Positions 1 through 8,054 are shown, counted from the stretch's first letter. The stretch is 64,000 nt of DNA from Chloroflexota bacterium (GCA_014584575.1 JACTMP010000065.1:27438-91437); one strand, 5' to 3'. Numbers and translations: made by a program. The notes: generated by a model from the sequence alone, not told the origin.

Positions 1-1
1 G

Positions 2-466
2 GTGATAGGAGCGGAGATTGCGCGGGAGTTTGCCGGGGCACGGCCGTCGCGTATTCTCACCGCCGAAGTCAGTGGCCTCATCCCGGCGGCCATGGTCGGT
101 CACGCACTGGGCAATATCCCGGTGGTCTATGCCCGCAAACACAAGCCGATCACCATGATGGAACCGGTTTACATTGAAACCGCCCCCAGCCACACCAAAG
201 GGCACGAAGTCTCATTGATGGTATCACCGGAATTTATTCATGCCGGGGATCGCATTCTGATTGTGGATGACTTTCTGGCAACCGGACGCACCATTGACGC
301 CCTATGCCGTATTGTGCAAAACGCCGGCGCCGAACTGGTGGGCATTGCCGCTGTGGTAGAAAAAACGTTTGAAGGTGGCCGCGCCGCGCTCACCGCCTGG
401 GGTGTGCCCATCTACGCGGCGGCGACGATTGTGGATATGAGTGAAGGAAAAATTGTAATGGCGTGA
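2..466 (+). CDS. xpt: Xanthine/purine phosphoribosyltransferase, 5' end outside window
   Basis: Type I phosphoribosyltransferase that joins a purine base to PRPP in purine salvage. 154 residues are visible. The family is usually near 190, so about 35 N-terminal residues probably lie left of the window and the GTG at 2 need not be the true start. The PRPP loop ILIVDDFLATG is at residues 85-95 with its paired Asp, and the flexible loop region with HTKGHEV is at 64-70. The gene sits 69 bp upstream of guaA on the same strand, separated only by a hairpin repeat, so the two probably form a small purine unit. Xpt is preferred over adenine PRTase because of the loop sequence and the guaA context. Confidence 0.85.
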   Translation: MIGAEIAREFAGARPSRILTAEVSGLIPAAMVGHALGNIPVVYARKHKPITMMEPVYIETAPSHTKGHEVSLMVSPEFIHAGDRILIVDDFLATGRTIDALCRIVQNAGAELVGIAAVVEKTFEGGRAALTAWGVPIYAAATIVDMSEGKIVMA

Positions 467-522
467 TACGTGATGCGTGATGCGTGACATCTATTTCACG
501 CATCACGTATCACGCATCACGT
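462..522. repeat. Hairpin repeat, TGATGCGTGA family
   Basis: Tandem copies of GTGATGC/GTGATAC form the left arm (about 462-487) and their reverse complement the right arm (about 496-522), giving a long imperfect hairpin with a loop of about 8 nt between xpt and guaA. There is no T-run, so it is not a typical intrinsic terminator. A second member lies at 24087-24121. Confidence 0.8.
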
Positions 523-535
523 GTCGTGGAGAAAA

Positions 536-2134
536 ATGGCGCACGATACGATTGTTATTCTCGATTTTGGCTCGCAGTTTTCGCAGTTGATTACGCGGCG
601 GGTGCGCGAGGCCGGGGTGTATAGCGAGTTGGTCTCCTGGAAAACCCCGGCGGAAAAGGTGCTGGCGCTGAACCCCAAGGGGATCATCCTCAGTGGCGGG
701 CCGAACAGTGTGTATGAGGCGGGTGCGCCTACGCTGCCACGTTATGTGCTGGAAAGCGGCCTGCCGGTGCTGGGCATTTGTTACGGGATGCAGTTGTTGG
801 CCCATAACCTGGGCGGCCAGGTGGCTGCCAGCCAAAAGCGGGAGTATGGGCCGGCGGAATTGGTGGTGGATGTGTTGGATAATGCTTTGTTTAGAGATTG
901 GAGATTGGGAGATTGGGAGATTGGAGAGATAGGCAATCTCCGATCTCCAATCTCCAATCTCAACCAGGTCTGGATGAGCCACGGCGACAAGGTGGAGCAG
1001 TTGCCGCCCGGCTTCCGGCCGTTGGCTCATTCGGACAATTCGCCATTGGCGGCGGCGGCGGATGTGGGGCGGCAGTATTATGCAGTGCAGTTCCACCCGG
1101 AAGTGGCGCACACGCCACAGGGCAGTACCCTGCTGCGCAATTTTGTGGTGGAGATTTGTGGCTGTGCGCTGGATTGGACGCCGGCTAGTTTTATTGAGGA
1201 GCAGGTGGGGGTGATACGGGCGCAGGTTGGCGACGGCCGTGTCGTCCTGGGCCTCAGCGGCGGCGTAGATTCGGCTGTGGCGGCGGCGCTCATTCACCGG
1301 GCCATTGGCGACCAGTTAACCTGCATTTTTGTGGATCATGGGCTGCTGCGGCTGGGCGAGGCACTGCAAGTGGTGGAGACGTTTGAGCGGGAACAGGGAA
1401 TGCACCTGATTGCCGTTCACGCCATTGAGGAATATCTGGAGGCGCTGGCGGGGGTGACTGACCCGGAGCAAAAGCGCAGGATCATTGGCGAGAAGTTTGT
1501 GCGTATTTTTGAGCGGGAGGCGGGCAAGTTGGGCCAGATTGATTTTCTGGCGCAGGGCACCATTTACCCGGATGTGATTGAGAGCGCAGGCAAGGATAAG
1601 AAGGATGCGCATGTGATCAAGACGCATCATAACGTGGGCGGGCTGCCGGAGGATATGGATTTTGAACTGGTAGAACCGCTGCGATTGTTGTTTAAGGATG
1701 AGGTGCGGCAGTTGGGCGTGGCCTTGGGGTTGCCGGAGAGTCTGGTGTGGCGGCAGCCGTTTCCGGGGCCGGGGCTGGCGATTCGCTGCCTGGGGGAAGT
1801 GACCTGGGAGCGGTTGGAGCGGCTGCGGCTGGCGGATGCGATTTTTGTGGAGGAACTGCGGGGGGCGGAGATGTTGAAAGTGGGCACGCAGCAGGCGTTT
1901 GCGGTGCTGCTGCCGGTGAAGAGTGTGGGGGTGATGGGCGACGGCCGTACTTACCAGGAAGTGATTGCGCTGCGGGCGGTGACGACGGAGGATTTTATGA
2001 CCGCCGATTGGGCGCGGCTGCCCTATGAATTGCTGGCGCGGGTCAGCCGCCGCATTGTGAACGAGGTGCCGGGCGTGAACCGGGTTGTCTACGACATCAC
2101 CTCCAAACCGCCGGGCACGATTGAGTGGGAATGA
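536..2134 (+). CDS. guaA: GMP synthase (glutamine-hydrolysing)
   Basis: Converts XMP to GMP using glutamine and ATP. Residues 1-205 form the class I glutamine amidotransferase domain with nucleophile Cys82 in GICYGMQ and the His187/Glu189 pair in FHPEV. The ATP-pyrophosphatase P-loop SGGVDS is at 241-246, and the C-terminal dimerisation domain ends in TIEWE. ATG at 536 is chosen because it follows a GGAGA-like site and gives the family N-terminus; GTG at 521 lies at the edge of the upstream hairpin. Residues about 120-143, between strands of the amidotransferase domain just before the conserved WMSHGD, are encoded by a palindromic GATTGGGA repeat and have no counterpart in ordinary GuaA. The rest is intact and probably functional. 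Confidence 0.97.
   Translation: MAHDTIVILDFGSQFSQLITRRVREAGVYSELVSWKTPAEKVLALNPKGIILSGGPNSVYEAGAPTLPRYVLESGLPVLGICYGMQLLAHNLGGQVAASQKREYGPAELVVDVLDNALFRDWRLGDWEIGEIGNLRSPISNLNQVWMSHGDKVEQLPPGFRPLAHSDNSPLAAAADVGRQYYAVQFHPEVAHTPQGSTLLRNFVVEICGCALDWTPASFIEEQVGVIRAQVGDGRVVLGLSGGVDSAVAAALIHRAIGDQLTCIFVDHGLLRLGEALQVVETFEREQGMHLIAVHAIEEYLEALAGVTDPEQKRRIIGEKFVRIFEREAGKLGQIDFLAQGTIYPDVIESAGKDKKDAHVIKTHHNVGGLPEDMDFELVEPLRLLFKDEVRQLGVALGLPESLVWRQPFPGPGLAIRCLGEVTWERLERLRLADAIFVEELRGAEMLKVGTQQAFAVLLPVKSVGVMGDGRTYQEVIALRAVTTEDFMTADWARLPYELLARVSRRIVNEVPGVNRVVYDITSKPPGTIEWE
893..961. repeat. GATTGGGA-family palindromic repeat inside guaA
   Basis: About 69 bp made of repeated AGATTGGGA units followed by their reverse complement (CCAATCTCC units). 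It can fold as a hairpin and is a multiple of three, so guaA stays in frame. Other members lie between genes (13162-13193, 46556-46613, 58627-58694) and inside the hydantoinase A gene. Confidence 0.9.
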
Positions 2135-2137
2135 TCC

Positions 2138-2207
2138 GTAGGGGTGAGGCAGGTGGGGAATACTTTGTCTCGCAAGACCAATTGCTACCCAACTGCCTCG
2201 CCCGTAC
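2138..2207. repeat. GTAGGGG(C/T)GAGGC-bounded repeat
   Basis: Starts with a GTAGGGGTGAGGC-like arm and ends with its near-complement GCCTCGCCCGTAC. It is a single-unit relative of the array at 11016-11310, lying in the 188-bp gap after guaA. Confidence 0.7.
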
Positions 2208-2260
2208 AACGAATACAACGGGTTACGGCCGTGCTGCGTATTGACCGGCAGTTTATTCAA

Positions 2261-2306
2261 CCAATTACTGTTTACCGATAACCGATTACTGATAACCGAT
2301 TATCGG
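2261..2306. repeat. Short repeat, CGGTAATCGG/CCGATTACC family
   Basis: Several copies of ACCGATTACTGATA-type words directly ahead of the AAGGAGG ribosome-binding site (about 2310-2316) of the next gene. Related copies occur at 3288-3373, 10626-10668, 31671-31731 and 33815-33892. Confidence 0.75.
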
Positions 2307-2322
2307 AACAAGGAGGCGACTT

Positions 2323-3285
2323 ATGGATTACGGACAAATTCTCAGCCGTAGCTGGCGGATTACGTGGAATAACAAGTTCTTGTGGGTGTTGGGTTTTCTG
2401 GCGGCGCTGACGCGCGTGAGCAGCAACACCAGCAGTTACCAGACCAATTCATCAGAAATGACGCCGGAAGCAGTGGAGCAGATGATGCAGGGGATAGCGC
2501 TGTTGGTAGGGTTGGGCTGCTTCTTCTTGATGATCGGGCTGGTGGTGTGGCTGCTCAGTCTGGCGGCAAAAGGGGGGTTGATCACGGCCGTGTCCCGCAT
2601 TGACAACGGTGAAAAGGTGACATTGGGCGAAGCGTTCAGCGCCGGTCTGTCCCGCATCCTCACCCTGGTGGGCATGAACATCCTGCTCTACCTGCCCATC
2701 TTCCTCATCGTCATTGTGAGTGTGGTGGGGGCTATCACGCTCCTGGCCGGTTCGGGCATTACCCTTGCTTCCTTTGCCGACGAGCCTTCGGCCGCCGGTG
2801 AGGCCATAGCAGCCACACTTGGCTTCATTTTCTTCTGCTTCTGTGGGCTGATTTGTGGCCTGATATTGTTGGGCATCTTCCTGCAATTTATCAATGCTTT
2901 TGCTTACCGGGGCATCATGCTGCGTGACCTGGGGGCGATAGCCAGCCTGTCGCATGGCTGGCAGGTGTTCCGCAGCAACTTTGTGGAAGTACTGCTGCTC
3001 TCCGTGCTGTTTTTTGTGATCAGCATTGGTTTTGGCATGGCAGTGGCGGTAGTTTTAGCGCCTTTGGCGTTGATCCTGTTTGTGCCCATGATGGCGATGG
3101 CTTCCAGTGGCAGCACAATGGGCGCGGCCGAAATTTTCCTGTTGACGGGCGGGGCTTTGTGCCTGGGCATCCTGGGCGCAGCGCTGGCCTCTGTGTTGAC
3201 CACCTGGCAATCGGCGGCGTTTACGCTGGCGTATGAAGAGTGGACGGGAGCGGGTAACAAGCTGGCAAAAATGGAAGAGATGTAA
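2323..3285 (+). CDS. Multi-pass membrane protein of unknown function
   Basis: 320 residues with about six hydrophobic segments: roughly 17-32, 60-85, 113-140, 165-190, 220-250 and 270-300. The N-terminus has a WNNKFLWVLGFL motif, and the C-terminal part ends in TLAYEEWTG. A strong AAGGAGG site precedes the ATG. The next gene (3384-4349) is a paralogue with the same N-terminal pattern (WRRKFLWLLGLL) and the same LAYRE-like ending, so the two are probably subunits of one membrane assembly or a tandem duplication. It resembles the broad group of bacterial membrane proteins with a glycerophosphodiesterase-type membrane domain, but I cannot assign a function. Confidence 0.8.
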   Translation: MDYGQILSRSWRITWNNKFLWVLGFLAALTRVSSNTSSYQTNSSEMTPEAVEQMMQGIALLVGLGCFFLMIGLVVWLLSLAAKGGLITAVSRIDNGEKVTLGEAFSAGLSRILTLVGMNILLYLPIFLIVIVSVVGAITLLAGSGITLASFADEPSAAGEAIAATLGFIFFCFCGLICGLILLGIFLQFINAFAYRGIMLRDLGAIASLSHGWQVFRSNFVEVLLLSVLFFVISIGFGMAVAVVLAPLALILFVPMMAMASSGSTMGAAEIFLLTGGALCLGILGAALASVLTTWQSAAFTLAYEEWTGAGNKLAKMEEM

Positions 3286-3287
3286 TT

Positions 3288-3373
3288 TGGTAATCGGTAA
3301 TCGGTGAACGGTAATCGGTGAACGGTAATCAGAACTCTATAGACCGATCACCGATAACTGATTACCGATTACC
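3288..3373. repeat. CGGTAATCGG-family hairpin repeat
   Basis: Left half has repeated GGTAATCGGTGAAC words and the right half their complement (ACCGATCACCGATAACTG, ACCGATTACC). It fills the gap between the two paralogous membrane-protein genes. Read through in frame it would add a spurious N-terminal extension to the second gene. Confidence 0.85.
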
Positions 3374-3383
3374 CTATCTTCAG

Positions 3384-4349
3384 ATGATAGACATCGGCGC
3401 ACTATTCTCCCAATCGTTGCAACTGGTGTGGCGGCGCAAGTTTTTGTGGCTGCTGGGTCTGCTGATGGGGGTTAATGGGCTGGTGTTTAGTCTGTTACGG
3501 CCGTTCCTGCGCGCCGCTATCCCCCCAGAATGGCTCTCCCTCTATGCCTGGATGGAGAAACTGCAAAGCGGCAGTTTCCAATTGCCGGCCCTCAATCTGA
3601 CCACGGCCGAATTGTGGCGCTATATACTCTTGGGATCGGTGGGGCTGTTTGTCTATGTGGTGCTGTTTTGGGTGATTGTGACGGTGGCGGAGGGGGCGCT
3701 CATCGGTGCGGCGATTGAGGAGAGTGCGGCACGGCCGTCTCGCCTGGCACACTCAATACGCCTGGGGCTGGGCTACCTGCCCCGTTTTGCGGCCATTGAC
3801 GCGGCCGTTTTCCTGCCCATCTTTTTGCTGGCGTTGTTGATGATGGCGGTGGCCCTGGCCGATACCCTCTTCCTGGCTTACCTGACTTTAGAAACAGAGG
3901 CGACGGCGACAACGGCCGTGACCATCTATGTGGTGGGCTGGCTGTGTGTGTTGGGGTTGGGTTGCTGCATTCCGCCACTGACCCTGGTCCTCATCTGGTA
4001 CCGCACCCTGGCCTTCCGCGATGCGGCCCTATTGGGGCATGGCGTGCGCGAAGCAATGCGACACACACGCCAGGTCATCCGCCAACATTTTGGCGAATTA
4101 TTGGCGTTGGCCGTGCTGCTGTATGGCTTGAGCTACGTGCTTGGCTGGTTATTTAGCCTGCTGACGCTGCCGGTGCTGGCGCTCACGGCCGTGCCCCTGG
4201 CCGCCGGCTCTTCTTCGCTGGCCGGAATCCTGGCGGCCGGTTTGAATCTGTTGGTCTCCCTGTTGGTGGCGCTGCTGAAGGGGGTGGTTCATGCGTTCAC
4301 GGCCGTCGCCTGGACGCTGGCATATCGGGAGTTGAGCCGTCATCCGTGA
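3384..4349 (+). CDS. Multi-pass membrane protein, paralogue of upstream gene
   Basis: 321 residues from ATG 3384. An upstream in-frame start at 3318 exists, but the extra residues would come from the CGGTAATCGG repeat, so it is rejected. It opens with an amphipathic segment and WRRKFLWLLGLLMG, then has about six hydrophobic segments and ends with TLAYRELSRHP. The same overall plan as the 320-residue protein just upstream suggests a paired membrane complex. No catalytic motif is visible. Function unknown. Confidence 0.78.
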   Translation: MIDIGALFSQSLQLVWRRKFLWLLGLLMGVNGLVFSLLRPFLRAAIPPEWLSLYAWMEKLQSGSFQLPALNLTTAELWRYILLGSVGLFVYVVLFWVIVTVAEGALIGAAIEESAARPSRLAHSIRLGLGYLPRFAAIDAAVFLPIFLLALLMMAVALADTLFLAYLTLETEATATTAVTIYVVGWLCVLGLGCCIPPLTLVLIWYRTLAFRDAALLGHGVREAMRHTRQVIRQHFGELLALAVLLYGLSYVLGWLFSLLTLPVLALTAVPLAAGSSSLAGILAAGLNLLVSLLVALLKGVVHAFTAVAWTLAYRELSRHP

Positions 4350-4374
4350 ATCGTAATCCGTGAGCCGTAAGCCG
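4343..4374. repeat. CCGTAATCCGTGA-type repeat
   Basis: Words such as CGTAATCCGTGAGCCGTAA overlap the stop of the preceding gene. The same family forms a long hairpin at 34563-34628. Confidence 0.6.
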
Positions 4375-4469
4375 ATGTGGGTGAACGGCCGTTACGCTCT
4401 CAGAGTGTGATAAGTCGTCTGAATATCCAGACGGCCGTGATCACGATGGTCGGATAAAAAGCCCATTTA

Positions 4470-5822
4470 TTATTCCAGAAGTTGCCAGCCAACCAGGGTA
4501 AATCCTTCGGGGAGATCATCGCGTACAACTTCCCATTCACCGGTTTCAGAATGAATAAAAATGATGCTGTTTTCACTTTGCGTTAAATACCCTTCGGGAA
4601 GCCATAAGCCATTGGCGGATATGGTGGGTATCTCCAGAAAAGTGGCCGAAATGGTTAAATCATCATTCAGTTGTGCAAGCAGAATATGATTGTCGTCTAG
4701 AGTGTGAATTGCAAAGCGGTCATCAGGTGAAGCAATTATAGATAGGGAGAAAGAAGAAAGTGGGATAGTCAAATTATATCCTTCCATATCTATCTTACTG
4801 AGCAAGGTGATTCTTGTGGTCTCATACTCGTACAGTTCCCAGGTGCTATAAGACTTTCTTTCTCCTGATTCCGCATCCAATACATTGTTTTGAAATCCCA
4901 AAATAAAGTTGTTTGTTTGCCCTAGCCAATGTATTGTAAGGTACCGTCCATCAGCATCATATTTAGGGTCTGGCTGCTCTGATAGAATCGGTAAAATTGG
5001 ATTTGATGAGCGAATAGGAGCAATAAACCAGTTTGCATCAAATGGTATATAGCCCAAAGCGCAGGGCGATTTAAAAGTAACCAGTTCATTTGTTAGTGGT
5101 AAGTTTAATTCGCAAATACTATGTTGTTGCCAATAGGGCGTTTCGTCTATATGGTCAAGTCTCCTTGACGATAAAACCTCCCATTTATTGTTGCCAGAGT
5201 GGACCAAAGTGGTTAAGTCCCAAATCACCTCTTCTTCTTGCTGGCAGCTTTCTGTATAGAAACAAGGCACCTTTATTTCTGGAAAACTAATTAAGGTTGA
5301 ATCTGCTGACCAGGCTACCTCATTGATCCAGGTATCATTATTGAACAAAAAATCAGAAAATCGTTGCTCTATGTCAAAGATCACCACTGCCGTGCTCGTT
5401 ATCCATCTATCCTGCCATGAAGGCCCCCCCATCAAGACCGCCAATTTACTTCCATCGGGAGACCAGGACAGAAATTGATGGCTTATATCTCCAATGAATG
5501 ACAGAGGCAATATGACATCTTCAGCTAAGACAGCTTCCTCATATGTGACGAGATCGATCACTCGTACCTTGTTTTCACCCAAATACACAGCTAAACGCAG
5601 CCCGTCAGGAGATAGATAATACCGCTCATTTCTAGCGAAGGTCATTATCTTTTGGGGAGCACTGGCTTGTATTGGCAATAGATACAGCTCAAATCCCTCT
5701 GGCGTATATCGCTCAAATATTGCCACCTGTTGGAAATTGGGAGTGGCAGAATGTTGGGGTTGTTTGTCACAACCGGTAAAAACTACAGATAGCCAGCAAA
5801 TGAAGATTATCCAACCGCGCAT
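4470..5822 (-). CDS. Lipoprotein with beta-propeller (TolB/WD40-like) repeats
   Basis: 450 residues from the ATG at 5822. It begins with a lipoprotein signal (hydrophobic stretch, then FTGC lipobox), so it is predicted to be anchored at the cell surface. The body has repeated SPDG/SADST-type blades (for example YYLSPDGLRLAVYL, LSWSPDGSKLAVL, SPDDRFAIH), typical of TolB-like beta-propellers. A longer start at 5930 would put 36 residues before the signal peptide and is rejected. The gene is clearly richer in A+T than its neighbours and contains no ACGGCCGT palindrome, which suggests recent acquisition. Substrate or partner unknown. Confidence 0.75.
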   Translation of the reverse strand: MRGWIIFICWLSVVFTGCDKQPQHSATPNFQQVAIFERYTPEGFELYLLPIQASAPQKIMTFARNERYYLSPDGLRLAVYLGENKVRVIDLVTYEEAVLAEDVILPLSFIGDISHQFLSWSPDGSKLAVLMGGPSWQDRWITSTAVVIFDIEQRFSDFLFNNDTWINEVAWSADSTLISFPEIKVPCFYTESCQQEEEVIWDLTTLVHSGNNKWEVLSSRRLDHIDETPYWQQHSICELNLPLTNELVTFKSPCALGYIPFDANWFIAPIRSSNPILPILSEQPDPKYDADGRYLTIHWLGQTNNFILGFQNNVLDAESGERKSYSTWELYEYETTRITLLSKIDMEGYNLTIPLSSFSLSIIASPDDRFAIHTLDDNHILLAQLNDDLTISATFLEIPTISANGLWLPEGYLTQSENSIIFIHSETGEWEVVRDDLPEGFTLVGWQLLE

Positions 5823-5962
5823 ACTGCTGCAATGCCCAACCTCACTGAGGCACAATAATAACGGCCGTAGCCCATGCTCCCACCGGGCGACATCTGTCTG
5901 TTTAGCGTACATGCTGACATTATATACCACCCACCACCCAATCGCGTTACGGCCGTGTTTAG

Positions 5963-6120
5963 GGTGATTGCATACTCAATTCCCGGCGATTGAAATCGCG
6001 GCTACAAACAGCAAAGCCCACCTTCGTGGGCTGGTATCCACCGGGTTTTAGTCGGCGAAGGCCGACTTTGCCTTTTGTTGGTGCAGATTTATCTGCCTTT
6101 TCAGGGAGTATGCAATCGCC
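5963..6120. repeat. Multi-stem structured repeat element, copy 1
   Basis: Outer arms 5963-5977 and 6106-6120 are complementary at 14 of 15 positions. Inside lie four short stems: GCGATT/AATCGC, AGCCCAC-CTTC-GTGGGCT (6015-6032), GTCGGC-GAAG-GCCGAC, and GCAGAT-TT-ATCTGC. The same core recurs at 15841-15987 with a compensatory change in the second stem, and the first stem recurs in part at 50972-50999. It occupies most of the 375-bp gap before yefM. It may be a MITE-like element or a structured RNA. Confidence 0.75.
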
Positions 6121-6139
6121 CTACGGCCGTGTCCCTTTC

Positions 6140-6180
6140 TTGACGTTTCCCTCTCTCTCTTGTACAGTAACTTTGTACAA
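6140..6180 (+). promoter_or_regulatory. yefM-yoeB promoter with twin TGTACA operator
   Basis: TTGACG (6140-6145), a 17-bp spacer and TACAGT (6163-6168) form a good sigma-70-type promoter. Two TGTACA cores at 6161-6166 and 6174-6179 (13 bp apart) overlap the -10. In Escherichia coli the YefM-YoeB complex binds paired TGTACA palindromes over its own promoter. The same core appears here, supporting autoregulation. Confidence 0.8.
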
Positions 6181-6197
6181 CAACGACGAGGTGCAAA

Positions 6198-6488
6198 ATG
6201 ACTATTCAAGTGACATATTCCCAGGCGCGGGAAAACCTGGCCCAACTTTGGGATGAAGTTGTGCAAAACCAGGAAACGATCATTATCACGCGGCGGGGGG
6301 CCAAAGATGTTGCGCTTATATCCGCTGCCGAACTGGCCAGCCTGGAAGAAACCGCTTACCTGCTGCGCTCACCTAAAAATGCCGAACGGCTGTTAACGGC
6401 CCTGTCACGCTCACGCGCAGGGGAAGGAAGCGTCCAAACCGTAGCTGATCTGCGCGCTGAGGTGGGCATTGACGACGAAACAGAATAG
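6198..6488 (+). CDS. yefM: YefM/Phd-family antitoxin
   Basis: 96-residue antitoxin of a type II toxin-antitoxin pair. The N-terminal DNA-binding fold opens with YSQARENLAQLWDEV and contains ITRRGAKDVALISAAE, both typical of YefM/Phd. The C-terminal half is expected to bind and block YoeB. ATG 6198 follows a GACGAGG site. The gene abuts yoeB without a gap, and the twin TGTACA operator upstream fits this subfamily specifically. Confidence 0.92.
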   Translation: MTIQVTYSQARENLAQLWDEVVQNQETIIITRRGAKDVALISAAELASLEETAYLLRSPKNAERLLTALSRSRAGEGSVQTVADLRAEVGIDDETE

Positions 6489-6764
6489 ATGGCGACTGAG
6501 CGCAAAGCGCGGGACGCGGTGTTTTTCCCGGAATTTCGAGAAGATTTGCAATACTGGGTGAAGACGGATCGAAAAACAGCCTTGCATGTGCTGGATTTGG
6601 TGGAAGCCATCCTGCGCGATCCGTTCACCGGTATTGGCAAACCGGAACCGCTCAAACACCTTCTGGCTGGGGCGTGGTCCAGGCGGTTGACACGTGAACA
6701 CCGCCTTGTTTATGTGGTGAAAGCGGATCGTATTGAGTTCCTGCAAGCAAGGTACCATTATTAA
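6489..6764 (+). CDS. yoeB: YoeB-family ribosome-dependent mRNA interferase toxin
   Basis: 91-residue RelE-superfamily toxin that cleaves mRNA in the ribosomal A site. Conserved YoeB features are visible: the LAGAWSRRLTREHRLVY core (residues about 57-73) and the C-terminal RYHY, whose His/Tyr are catalytic in the family. It starts immediately after the yefM stop, so the two are co-transcribed and probably translationally coupled. Length and active-site residues look complete. Confidence 0.92.
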   Translation: MATERKARDAVFFPEFREDLQYWVKTDRKTALHVLDLVEAILRDPFTGIGKPEPLKHLLAGAWSRRLTREHRLVYVVKADRIEFLQARYHY

Positions 6765-6922
6765 AGGCCAAAACAAAACCAACGGACGGCCGTCCCACCC
6801 CACCAACCAATCGCGTCACGGCCGTGCATCCATCCACTTATTCGCTTCTCCCATCTACTCCACTGGCTAAACAAATAGGTACTGCCGGGTACAGTTGCCA
6901 AACGACACCGCGCTGCCATATG

Positions 6923-6995
6923 GTTTGTAGCGCAAACTAATTGTTGACAAAGACTCTCTGATGATTTATACTGAAAACAAGTTTGCATTGCAAAC
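6923..6995 (+). promoter_or_regulatory. Sigma-70 promoter flanked by two GTTTGYA-type operators
   Basis: TTGACA (6944-6949), 17 bp, TATACT (6967-6972) is near consensus. A perfect 7-1-7 palindrome GTTTGCATTGCAAAC lies at 6981-6995 just after the -10, and a related GTTTGTAGCGCAAAC at 6923-6937 lies just upstream of the -35. The likely binder is the winged-helix regulator encoded at 7728. This assignment is inference. Confidence 0.75.
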
Positions 6996-7020
6996 CTATA
7001 TCAAGATATGGAGGTCAACA

Positions 7021-7635
7021 GTGAAAAACTTTGAATATCCTCAACGAATTTACCAGGTGACCCGCTACTATGATCATTTGCAAGGATTATGCCTGGTCCC
7101 TTTCGGTGTACTGCTTTTACTGGTGGCTGTATGGAAAGCAGGATGGTGGCCCTGGTTTGATAAATGGCAGCCTCTTTCGGGAATGCTCTTCCTGGGCCTG
7201 ACAATGCTCCTCGTCTGGCGGATCAGGCTTTATTACCGCTACACCTTTGGTCATGTACACCAGTTGCCTGGCAGCCGACGGAACGGCAACATCCTGGCTA
7301 TTTTGTTTCTAGGTGGATTGTATCTGATTGGGCTGGCTGAGTATCAGTGGCAATGGCCTGTGAGCGGCACCGGGTTGTTTACGGCCGTTGTGCTGGTTAT
7401 TTACTACTTCCAGACTGGCAGCTTTCGCCCGCACTACCTGGTATTAGCAGCTCTCATGCTTATTGTTAGCTTGCTACCGCTGTTTGGTGTTTTGCAGGCG
7501 GCACAGGTTTACTTGTGGGGGCCTGATGGCGCGATAGGTGTGGCACTCTTCGGCTTTATCTGGCTGGTAGGGGGATTGGTAGATCATGGCTTCTTAAGCC
7601 GAACTCTACCGCGCACCGGGGAGTCAGCGGAATAA
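7021..7635 (+). CDS. Membrane protein co-transcribed with a winged-helix regulator
   Basis: 204 residues from GTG 7021, preceded by a GGAGGT site at about 7011. An upstream ATG at 6961 lies inside the -10 region of the promoter and is rejected. There are about six hydrophobic segments, starting with the one around LCLVPFGVLLLLVAVW. No signal peptide or catalytic motif is visible. It is followed after 92 bp by a small winged-helix regulator on the same strand. Membrane protein plus regulator pairs of this kind often respond to membrane or drug stress, but the function here is unknown. Confidence 0.8.
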   Translation: MKNFEYPQRIYQVTRYYDHLQGLCLVPFGVLLLLVAVWKAGWWPWFDKWQPLSGMLFLGLTMLLVWRIRLYYRYTFGHVHQLPGSRRNGNILAILFLGGLYLIGLAEYQWQWPVSGTGLFTAVVLVIYYFQTGSFRPHYLVLAALMLIVSLLPLFGVLQAAQVYLWGPDGAIGVALFGFIWLVGGLVDHGFLSRTLPRTGESAE

Positions 7636-7727
7636 GCCAGCTACGTGGCGCTTACTGGGAGATGTATGCAAGTGAAAGAATTAACATACATACACTTTGT
7701 CGTCAGAAGCTATCTAAAGGGGGCCTT

Positions 7728-8054
7728 ATGACCGCTCTCTTTGAAGATATTGCTGCTTTAGACAAGCTCATCCATGAGCCGGCCCGGTTGGCCATTCTCA
7801 CAGCCTTATCGGCTTGCCAGAGTGCGGACTTTTTGTTTTTGATGCGCCTGACGGGATTATCAAAAGGAAATTTGTCCAGCCACCTTTCCAAACTGGAGCA
7901 GGCGGGTCTGGTGCAAATCAGGAAGGGATTTATCGGCAAAAAGCCCCATACAGAGGTGGCGTTAACGGAAAACGGCCGTGCCGCCATCGAGCACCATTGG
8001 CAACGGTTAGACCATTTGCGTAGCGGCGCCCGGTCGTGGCAACCTGACGAGTGA
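7728..8054 (+). CDS. Winged-helix transcriptional regulator
   Basis: 108 residues from ATG 7728 with AAAGGGGG just upstream. The longer start at 7662 lacks a ribosome-binding site. The pattern is EPARLAILTAL, then a recognition helix in TGLSKGNLSSHLSKLEQAGLV and a wing around KKPHTEVALTENG, typical of MarR/ArsR-like winged-helix proteins. It probably controls its own operon through the GTTTG palindromes at 6923 and 6981. No metal-binding Cys cluster of the ArsR type is visible. Confidence 0.85.
   Translation: MTALFEDIAALDKLIHEPARLAILTALSACQSADFLFLMRLTGLSKGNLSSHLSKLEQAGLVQIRKGFIGKKPHTEVALTENGRAAIEHHWQRLDHLRSGARSWQPDE

Noticed and set aside
503..1297. Minus-strand open frame opposite guaA
   Set aside because: Shadow of guaA with no ribosome-binding site or domain pattern.
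3318..3383. N-terminal extension of the second membrane protein
   Set aside because: Encoded entirely by the CGGTAATCGG repeat; ATG 3384 gives an N-terminus matching the upstream paralogue.
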